Below are positions 55,035 through 64,000 of a stretch of 64,000 nucleotides of DNA, piece by piece (positions within the stretch are counted from its first letter, which is position 1; every line of letters begins with the position of its first letter). The translations under genes and the position numbers were made by a program. The notes under the pieces are model-generated. The model ran no database searches. It saw only the letters and a program-made list of their open reading frames with translations, and had not been told where the DNA came from. Origin of the DNA: Prostheceraeus crozeri. Taxonomy: Eukaryota; Platyhelminthes; Polycladida; Euryleptidae. The DNA is taken from the NCBI GenBank assembly GCA_907163375.1, contig CAJQUW010003157.1:1-64000 (forward strand). Reading direction: 5' to 3'.

Positions 55035-55735
55035 GGCACGTTGAAATCGTCAGTATCATCATGTTATAATCTATAAACGTGCCACGAAAAGCGACTTGTG
55101 TCGAAAACAACTTTACTATTTGGCGGTATCTGCAAGGGAATCAAACCTATTTACAGATTCACATTGAAAACATATTACAATTCCAATTACTTACCAAACT
55201 TATTATGGAGGCGTCTAGAAGCAAACTACTTCGAAGAGCGACAACTAGACATTTGAAATTTAGACATAAGCACTAGGATGAGCCATAGAGAAATAAGCAA
55301 AAATCTAGGAATTAGCATTACAGTGCAACCAACATAGAAGTCATAAGAAGTCAAACAAACATAGAAATATTACTTCAAGAAGGCAAACAAGCTGGCAAGT
55401 CGAATGCGCCCTCCACAATCTCCACAAAGCTCAGTCCATCGTTGGTTGAAATGTGAAATACAGTCAGACAAAATTTCAGTGAATGATGCATAACAGGCGG
55501 TTATAAATTATACAGAAGATGGAACTGTCATGAAGGTAGTTCCAAGAATTACAAAAGATACAATGAACGCTACTGTGATTTTTGTCAAATTTAGCCTACA
55601 AGACAGGACTTAAATCAGTAAAAAGTGGTGCTCTACACTGAATCATAGGCCAGCTGCGAAACAACTGCAGTGATCATAAATACATACAGGTTCTCTTTTT
55701 TTGTGAAGTTACGGTAAGCCACTGTTAACTCGTTA
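55035..55735 (+). repeat. Duplicated segment, copy 1
   Basis: Matches 56450-56868 (shared phrases ccatcgttggttgaaatg, cagaagatggaactgtcatg, gtggtgctctacactgaatc). It has an extra block of about 340 bp (55073-55413) bounded by aatct on both sides, probably an insertion; that block holds a 65-codon frame. Confidence 0.7.
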
Positions 55736-56301
55736 GATCAGGGGCTGCACAACATGTTTTCGTTTAGCAATAGTTGAGTAAATATTGCGGGACACTTTCA
55801 TATTTCAGTTTAGATTCGTGCAATTTTTTCAAGCAGCATTCATACTTAGCAATTCAATTGCCTTAACTTAGATTAACTTAAATCTCAACTTCAATTTCAT
55901 TCATGCATTATCTACAAATGATTTAAATTTAATCCATGCTGTGTGTTGCTCCAATTATGGAAGTTAGTGTATTTGTGTCGGAGTTGAAAGACTCCACTCC
56001 GGTGCTATGGGAGTTCGAATACAAATGCCGACTCGACTGTGAGCAGCTACATGAACTGCTGCAGAGATCCGTAAAACTGGTTAAGCATTAAGATGATGAA
56101 CTCATTCTTTGAAAACGTTAAAGTAAGTGATATAACTAGTCATTTACAGGATTTATGATTAAAATTTCACATTTGTGGAATTTGACTTGGAAGACATGGC
56201 TATCTTGGATGGAAACTATTTCCACTACTTGAAACTTTGCGTAAGGATACAAAATCGTCTGAAATTAATGTTTAGAACTCGTAACTTAGTGATTGGAATA
56301 G

Positions 56302-56868
56302 TCATTCACATGCTTGTGATGAAAATTTTGCACTTTTTAGAGCTTGGCTAGGTAAAGATCTATATTGGACAGAAGCTGTTTCCAATATATAAAGCTTTGT
56401 GCATGGACATGATATTGCCCGAAGCATGGCCTGAAGATTTAAAAACTGGCATGCTGAAGCCATCAATATCATCACGTTATAATCTCCACAAAGTTTGGTC
56501 CATCGTTGGTTGAAATGCGAAATGCAGGCAGACGAAATATCCGTGAATGTTGCATAACAGGCGGTTATAAATGATACAGAAGATGGAACTGTCATGAAGG
56601 TAGTTCCAAGGAAAATAGAAAGCAAGAACCTTCCATCGGTAATTAAGCAGAACAAAAACTTAGAATCACTATTCCAGGAATTACGAAAGATGCAATGAAC
56701 GCTAGTCTGATTTTTGTCAAATTTAGCTGACAAACCAGCACCTAAATCAGAAAAGTGGTGCTCTACACTGAATCATTGGTCTACTACGAGACAAATACAG
56801 TGCTCATAAATATATGCAGTTCTCCCTTTTTGTTAAGTTTCAGCAACCCACTTTTAACCTGTCATATA
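56302..56868 (-). repeat. Duplicated segment, copy 2, with a 143-codon minus frame
   Basis: The duplicated part is 56450-56868. A minus frame at 56302-56733 includes FITACYATFTDI and ACISHFNQRWTKLCGD. Copy 1 keeps the same residues with conservative changes (FITACYASFTEI, DCISHFNQRWTELCGD), which hints at an old coding sequence. I do not recognise the family, and copy 1 is not open throughout. Confidence 0.4.
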
Positions 56869-57554
56869 CATGTACTTAACTAGTCGGCTGCTTCATTTCC
56901 CGACAGTTTCCTATCTCAATCAATTAGACAATCGCTTAACTAGTAATTCATAGCCAAAATTCAATACAATCCTTTTTGAAAAAAATCGTCAGTCTGAACA
57001 ACATGTTGATAAGTCAGATAATTTCTTTGGCTCCGTATTCTCAAATGATGACATTCCCGATGTCTTCACTACATATTGCGGACACAACTACTCACCAGTA
57101 GAAGCGATTGTGATCCGCCCTACCCACAAACATTTCACTAAACCGAACCGACTAAGGAAACTGATGCTGCTTTCAAGTGACTGCTGAAGAGGTGTTATTC
57201 AAAAGAGCTAACGTAGATTGAATGAGGATGAGAGCAAAGGTCTAAATTTAAAATACGTAGGACACCTGATGAATGAATCGTAAATGGATCTTTTGTATTC
57301 CTCCGCTATTACTGTTTACTTCCCGGGTCACTTGTTTCCATTGTTGATATCTGTGAGCCTTCGATAGAAGTGTGAAGCTGCGAGCGAGGGTGGAGTGGTA
57401 TTCAAATATTGAGGGTGAGTCCTTTGGCTTTGCTGTCATGTGAACATTTTGTCGACATCTGAGCATTGTTATGGATTGAAGCCATGATAGGAAAATGTAC
57501 AATGGAAAGTTGCTGCTTGATGACTCAAAGAACGATTACAATCGATCAATTTCA
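56869..57554. other. No gene recognised
   Basis: Nothing supported. It may include the 5' end of the pogo element, but no inverted repeat end was found. Confidence 0.3.
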
Positions 57555-60250
57555 CGTTTAAATTACTCAAGGCAATGAAACTACTACAATCTTCACCGGT
57601 GAATATTCGTAATAAAGCAGAAATCATTCCAGATTTTTGTAAGAACGATTTGCAGAAAAGTGATGTTGAAAGGAAATATGGAGTGAAACGACAAGCATTC
57701 AACTCATGGCCTACAGAGGTCGATCAGATAAACGCGCATATTGAAAGATCGACTTTTGGGACCAGTCGCAAAAGAATTCATTTTCCGGAGTTTTTACGTG
57801 GAATCAAGCTTATTGCAATGGCTTCGACAGAAGAGATCAGAAGCATTCCCAATAACAGACAGTATCCCCATCTACCCATCGAGAGAAAACCAATCAATTT
57901 GCTTCAAAAATCGGCGTGATCAATTTCAAGTACAACGACGGATGATTCCAACGCTTCAAGTCACTGCTTGACATCGAATGCCGACCCGTGAATGGAGAAT
58001 GCCGATCCGCTCCATTGGCTTCTGTTGCGACGTGGAAAGATGACATACAGACTATTGTAAAAGAATGACATTTACAAGACGTCTATAACACCTTCGAAGT
58101 CGAAACTCCTTTGTCTTTCGCAATTGCTTTCAGATTCGATGTTAGCATCAAAAGGCAACAAATGCATTGGAAGAAAATAAAGCAAACAGCAGATGACTAT
58201 AATGGTAATGGCAAACATGGACGGCTCTTTGATATCAGCCTATTCGAAAAATGTCGATGTTTCTCTAGGATCAGAAAGTTGCCTGCAGGGGCGTCGGAAC
58301 GATTTTTTACTAGGGGTAGCAATTTTTTTTAGCCAATGAAATCATAGCTGAAAGATAGTTTAAATCATTTACAAAGGTGTGTCGAACATGAACATAGTAT
58401 AATTTGTGTTAATGGGTACCATTAAAACTCGGATATTTCAAAGTTCATATTTAGAACTACAGTATACTTACATTAATAGACTTCGTGGTATTTGTCGTAT
58501 TGGCAATTGGCATTCACCTCGTAATGCTTAATCGTGTATTAAAGGATGTAGAATGCTGTTGCAGTTCAAGCACTAAACAGTCAACCTGCGCGATTTGCTA
58601 CCTGTTTGATAGTTTGTTAATGTACTATATTCCTAGTATATTTCTTCAGAAATTCTCTTACAAGTCCATTTTTGTTGTTCTATAGCTCACTCACAGCGAT
58701 ATTTTCTCTCTCTTTAGCTTTTATGTGTAAATATTTGTGATCCAATACTACATGCAGTGTTTCATCAAACTGAAGGATTATTTTATGCTAATGAAGCGAA
58801 ATGATGTGATTATATACAAAAAAGATTCAAGATTCATAGCGATTTATATGTACATAAACAATCGGTGACAGATTCACAGTTCAAGACGATATTTCATAAG
58901 GGATGAGAGTGATGCGCGATTTCGAACGCGGATTGACTATTGGACAATATTTGTCAATGAATAGCAGAGGGAATTGCGTCATTTTCATGATAACAATAAG
59001 CAATAAGTAACACGAGCCGACTATGAATGAACAGTAGTTACTGAGGTCGGTTAGTTAACTGAAGATGTAGAGTGACGTCGTCAGTCAGTCAATCTGAGAC
59101 AGTACACTGAGCATTCATTGCTGGTACGTTACTCGCTCGCTATCAGTTCATTAAGAAAACTAAGCAACGCTGTGTGTGATATTTGGTGTTTGAAATGTGT
59201 TGTCACTCAGCCTGGCAATGACTGTTCAAGCAAGCCATTGACCACCTGCAGAAAAGGACAATGACAGCTTTCAGTAGACCGAGGTTTATGCTAGCTTACT
59301 ATAAATTTGAGCAAATCTCGATATCCCGAGATAGGATTTTGGGATTTGGTCAAAATCCCAAGATTTGGTCGAGGTTGCAAGCTCCAGTGAAAGACCTTAT
59401 CTCACAGCGGGATGGGGTCGGGTAAACCAGCCAGCCAGCCAGCCAACCTTATCTCACACAAAAAATTAGTCAACTAGTTGTATGATGGATATTTCTTCTA
59501 GTTCTTTCAAGAATTAAAGTTAGATAATCTAACTACAAATGAACTACAATTCAGTCATATAAAGCTTGCCATTGATTTTTATTGCTTTCCTTGATCTTGA
59601 TGGTCCAAGCATCGCGACTGAAAAGACAGTTTCGAAAACGGAATTCCACATTCTTGCCATTAGGAGAGAGACCTTGGATGTGTTCTTCTTCTCAACGGCA
59701 TCATAATTGATAAGAAGGTCCAACGTTGCATTTGATTGATGAATTGACAAAGTTTTGAGATAGATGACAAGCATGCATTCCTGAATCTTCATCTACCTGC
59801 TTACAGGAATTTTTCCCATGTCTTGTGCATCGGTATTTCAGGGGTAGCAAATGACATACTTTGCTACCCCTACTCAAATTTAGGGGTAGCAGCTGCTACC
59901 CCTGCTACCCCGGTTCCGACGCCCCTGGTTGCCTGTCACTTACAAAGCGAACAGAAGAGCTTTCTTTGATTATATGTAGAAGAGGATAGCCGTTTGGTAT
60001 CGAAAACTCCAAAATCGACTCTCTCCACGTAATCAAAAAGAGCAATAACGGAGGGTTTTTCATCAAAGAACAGAAGATCGTGGATGATCAGCACTGTCTT
60101 CGATGACTATATGCAAAAATTTGACAAAGAAAGGACACGAGAAGGAAAATCGATCCTCATCGTTGATAACTGACTATCCTCCGATGTGTGACCTGAAATG
60201 TGTTCATTCATCCTCACGCTAACTCCCGGACTAGAAAATGTCCGCATAAA
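57555..60250 (+). pseudogene. pogo/Tigger-type transposase, interrupted by a hAT element
   Basis: The frame 57575-57919 has NIRNKAEIIPDFCKNDLQKS and DVERKYGVKRQAFNSW, the CENP-B-type helix-turn-helix of pogo transposases. Beyond 57920 other frames give NFKYNDGWFQRFKS and then DVYNTFEVETPLSF, where the family has an Asp-Glu in the first catalytic block. The coding text then breaks at 58285, where a hAT element is inserted. It resumes after 59935 with residues of the LPVTYKANRRAFF block that spans the insertion site. ILIVDN near 60152-60170 is the second catalytic Asp block. Several frameshifts and stops make it inactive. Confidence 0.7.
58286..59927. mobile_element. hAT-type non-autonomous element
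   Basis: The ends CAGGGGCGTCGGAAC and its complement (GTTCCGACGCCCCTG) are typical hAT terminal repeats. The 8-bp duplication GTTGCCTG (58278-58285 and 59928-59935) is perfect, as expected for hAT. Subterminal ggggtagcag-type repeats lie near both ends. A (ccag)n tract lies near 59427-59446. No hAT transposase was recognised; an 82-codon minus frame (59544-59792) is of unknown meaning. Length is 1642 bp. Confidence 0.88.
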
Positions 60251-60829
60251 TTCATTAAAATTCAAAAAGCTATTGAGAGGTATGCGTACAGTCTGTAGGA
60301 TTTAAATCCCGCTTCTTTCAGACGTTGATATGCAGCTCTAAAGCAACAGTTGATACCAACAGCAAATCTCCAGCCTTTTGCTAGACGCGAAACTATCTGA
60401 AACCGATTTCTCTTCGCTGGAATGATCAGATTCAATCTGTGACTATCACTTGTCTTCTGAAATTTGGTCATCCAGATCCTTACAACTTTGCTTCTTCACA
60501 CCAACGCGCCCACCAATTCCAATCAGCTAGCCTACATGATACATTCAAACATTGACTCTTTAACAACATTGCGCATGCTACGTCCACAACGAATCATTTC
60601 AACAATTTACGATTTTTTCTTGGTGCTTCATCATGCAGCTACGACTCATATCAAAACGACAGCAAAATTTGCAATTCTACGATGTCCAAACTTAAACAAA
60701 CGTTGATCCTGTGCAAAAGGATGAACGGTATCTTCATATGTTCATGCAAGAAAAGGCACATACACGTAGAAATGTGTTTGAGATCAAGATCGACTTAAAT
60801 ATTTAACAACGGCTATTGATTAGATAAGT
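60251..60829. other. No further gene recognised
   Basis: Possible 3' remainder of the pogo element. No end repeat could be fixed. Confidence 0.3.
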
Positions 60830-60950
60830 GTTTTCTGTCACGCATCACAGTTCAGTCTTAATTGTAGTTTTATTAAAACATCAGTGCATGTTTCTGTCAC
60901 GCAACGTAGTTCAGCCTTCATTGAAAGTACTTTTCATTAAGACGCATTAT
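60830..60950 (+). repeat. Tandem repeat, about 60 bp, two copies
   Basis: The phrase tttctgtcacgca followed by agttcag recurs at about 60831 and 60890, with similar text after it. Confidence 0.6.
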
Positions 60951-61394
60951 ATAAATGTTCATCACTTACCAAATCCTGCTATAAGATGTTCTCCACTTGA
61001 ATCAAAATTCAACTAAATTTTCCGATGAATGATGTGATGAAGCTATGATAGTCCCAAACACTTTCTACATCGATAAAACCACAGAAAAGCATTTCAACAA
61101 TGAGATTTTCTTTAGTTTCGAGTATGTTGGATTATCTCACTACTTTGAACACATTAGCAATGAAAAGCACATATTAGAACGGTCAGCATTAGCATCCCCC
61201 AGGCTCACTTTAACACTTTGAGCGGAGAATCGAACTCCTGATGCCAAATATACTGCCATACTCTTATATGCGATGTACATGAAATCACAGATGAAGAAGG
61301 TACATCTGTAGAATTTGGAAATGCAATAAAGCGTTAGGCAGGTAGGATTTGACTTTTTAGGTGATAATTATTTTGGTTATTAAGTACCGTAGAC

Positions 61395-61735
61395 TTATCT
61401 ATGTAGACTAATCAAAATGCGAATTGAAAAGGTTGGTAAAAGAAGCATATGTGCGGGTGCTAGGTAGCGGTGACACGTGGATGCCTTACCAGAAGTTGCG
61501 ATATCGACATTTGGACCATCCATTACCACCTGCAGGAGTCTAGAATTGTCCAGGCCATCGACCAATCCCTCAAGAGCTTTGTGCATCTGAGATGTATCAG
61601 CATGACCAAGAAATCTAGAATTCAGGTATCTTGTCATCGCCCTGTCTTCAGTTCAATACCTTCTGTGAACAATGAACATCCATTTATCCGCGATGAATTT
61701 ACGTGAGTTTCGTAGCATTTCAGATTTCAGACTGT
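61395..61735 (-). pseudogene. Relic of a transposon-derived gene (MDGPNV family)
   Basis: A minus frame reads YLNSRFLGHADTSQMHKALE and then VVMDGPNVD. In many invertebrate genomes a large transposon-related protein has the blocks SxFLGHA and SMDGPNVNWKF with this spacing. Text upstream on the same strand (61640-61735) continues that family's pattern in another frame. It is short and degenerate, and the family name is not certain to me. Confidence 0.4.
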
Positions 61736-64000
61736 CATCAGAGTCCTAATCAGCCAACTACTATCTATGAACGCGCAAGGCGTGGGAATCTTGAACCTGC
61801 TGAATAATCTCCAGAGGCAACTCGTCCATTGGCCGATCAATCTGATCAAGCTCACATCAATGGCGTGGGTCGGATGAGAAAACGAAGCATCCGTCCTAAT
61901 GCCAAGGATCCAGATTTCCTCGGCTGCGTACGCACATTCCGTCTGGACATTTTCAAAACAGCTTTCCCCACCCATCAGAGTGGATCTGGTCGCAGCTTTG
62001 GAGAAAAGCGCAGCAGCAAACTAAGAAAGCACATAAAAGCAAAACTGGCCTCCTTGTCTATACAAATTGCTGAAAATTAGTGAAGCAGACGTACAATGTT
62101 TCAAAATTAAAATTATAAATGCTTGACCAATGACCATACTTTTCTAGCGAATTTGCACTTATTGATCAAATCTTCAAACGATATAAAAAGTGATGCTTAT
62201 ATCAAAAACATGGAATTTCTACTTTTTCTTGTTGTACAGTAGGCAATTTTGTTTATTTTGTCATCAGTCATAGATACATTTAATCTTTACTGCTCCCAAT
62301 TTTAAAATTCCATGATTTTTCCCGAGTTATACACACTGAATTTTTCGAAGTAACGATTAAAATCTCAGCGAACTTATCGCATGATTTTTCGGAACAAGGG
62401 AGCCACATACTTTGACCCGAAAAATCATGTCTGTAGAAGATTACGTAGTAGGGCCTATTTTAAGGAAGGGAACTGAAATGATAGATTTCAGGACAGTAGG
62501 CCTATGCTATGTTTCACAAGATTCCAGGATATGTCATGAAATGACTTCTTCTAGATACCCGTAATCTCCAGGTTCAGCCGCATCTCTCACATGTATTTCA
62601 TTGCCGCTTTCATCTCGACACCAAATTGATCTTGGACATAGTAATAATCCATCGCCGGCTATTCGGGAACACCCACTCAACTTCGAATTTACCCGAAAAT
62701 AGGAAATGCGAGCAACTAGCCGACTGCTATGCAGGCTGGAAGTCATTTCCCTGTGAAAGCATCCAGATTGACCGAGAGACAAGTGACTGACCGAGATGAC
62801 ATTCGCAACTTATTCGATCTCATGAAGGTATTTGAAAAGGAATTCAACCAATTAGAGCTAGGACACAGGATGACTAACATAATTCAGTTGAGAACACACT
62901 AAATCCTGCTACAACACAGCCCATGCAATTTTCTTCTGATGGCCATGTTACCACGGCTCACCTGTTTCAGCTCCAAAAACAATTACTCAATGTAACAAGA
63001 ATCAGGAATTAGAATAGGCCTATGTATCGACACGCACATTTTTCTTGCTTCGTCTTGCTTGGTCATGTTCTCGGACTTTCTCCTTTTCCTCGTCTCCTTA
63101 ATTTATTAGCTGGAGAAATTATGTTCGAAGCAAACTTGTTTCCTAGCTAAAGAGACTTCAATAACACTAAAAATGACAGTAACAGGCCTGTGATTAGCTT
63201 ATTAGAAAAATTGAGGAATTTTTTTGAAAAATTTGAGGAATGTAAACGGAGCCTAATATAATAATTGCAAGAAAAACTCCAAATTTTAACAGGGATTTTG
63301 GGCCAAACTTCATGAAAAAAGTCATGAAGAAGGCAACCCCAGAGTTGACCACACTCCACACTTTTTGAAGTTATATGTATTACAAAAGGATATTGGCCTG
63401 GTCATAATTACTTTCCGCGTTGTCGCGAAATTAAGTTGTTACCTCAAGTACTATCTGCTTAGAATGTGTCGAACAGAGGATGTCAGATCAAGCTGCTGAC
63501 ATCGTTGTGCTTCACGCTATCGTCTCCAATTCAATGATGCTTGTCAGATTTGTATACTGAATTTTTTTTAATGTAGGAAATATCCTCAACTACATGCATC
63601 TGGGGTTTAGTGACGATTAATTTTTACGGATTTTAGACAAATTTGGGAGGAGAGGAACCCGTAAGCATAGAAAGCTTAAAATCGTTGACGGAATGCTTGT
63701 GGTTAAAAAGTCGGTAGTTATTTATTATGAAGGATACGCCACATTTCACACTAATTTATTAATATTACTTTATACTGCACAAGTTTTGGTGGCCCTTGTT
63801 TATCTGTTAGCCCTTTGATCACATCGCTCCGATCTACATTTAAATGAACATGAATTCTCTCATACGACACAAAAAACTGCTAGGAACAGGCTTGCCAGCT
63901 GAGTGGTTGGTCTCATCTAAGCAAAGAGTGAAAGATTATCACCTCTATTCCCATGAAGTTCCGCAGAGATATTGACAACCACATCTTGCAGTAGACCCAG
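61736..64000. other. No firm gene
   Basis: Overlapping frames at 61829-62080 (plus) and 61727-61975 (minus), and a minus frame at 62534-62782 (with CPRSIWCRDESGNEIHVRD), look protein-like in parts but match nothing I know. The rest shows no repeat or motif. Confidence 0.3.

Noticed and set aside
59427-59446. A CRISPR-like array at the (ccag)n tract
   Set aside because: It is a plain tetranucleotide repeat without spacers.

Overview
This window looks like nuclear DNA of an invertebrate animal, probably marine. It is AT-rich, gene-poor and full of mobile DNA: a Polinton, piggyBac, hAT and pogo transposons, a Penelope-like element with a GIY-YIG nuclease, a LINE fragment, tRNA-derived SINEs and fold-back elements. 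The only host-type gene that reads whole is an intronless rhodopsin-class GPCR (38385-39440). I saw no rRNA, standard tRNA or CRISPR array. The species cannot be fixed from the sequence.

Layout. 1-2430: tandem and direct repeats. 4161-5083: minus-strand relic of a transposon-type gene. 5488-6160: possible host exons. 6320-10680: small inverted-repeat elements, a GIY-YIG relic and a Penelope-like element whose two halves face away from each other, as expected from twin priming. 11390-14760: piggyBac relics; the one at 12802-14267 sits inside a dispersed repeat whose uninterrupted paralogue is at 46765-47425. 16257-34804: the Polinton. 34917-35408: LINE fragment. 38385-39440: GPCR. 40764-42125: SINE-like copies around a fold-back element. 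45318-46691, 48063-48829, 49140-49467 and 51020-51730: inverted-repeat elements. 55415-56868: duplicated segment. 57555-60250: pogo element with a hAT element inside its transposase, marked by a perfect 8-bp duplication. The last 2 kb hold nothing I could name.

The Polinton is the centrepiece. It is 18.5 kb, bounded by an exact 6-bp target duplication (GCTTAG) and about 0.6-kb inverted repeats that look nearly identical over the outer 440 bp or so, so the insertion is young. It carries the expected kit: adenain-like protease, integrase, double-jelly-roll major capsid, penton-like minor capsid, packaging ATPase and protein-primed DNA polymerase B. It also has membrane-active and coiled-coil proteins. 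It is a fossil: several genes are interrupted (roughly five to eight breaks) and a 2.7-kb piggyBac, itself carrying a tRNA-like SINE head, lies inside the polymerase gene. Three things stand out: a phospholipase A2-like domain ahead of the integrase in one reading frame; a small protein with a fibre-type SGPL...TNKQYVD motif; and a swarm of short GC-rich hairpins with GAA-type loops, plus a different minisatellite in most gene spacers.
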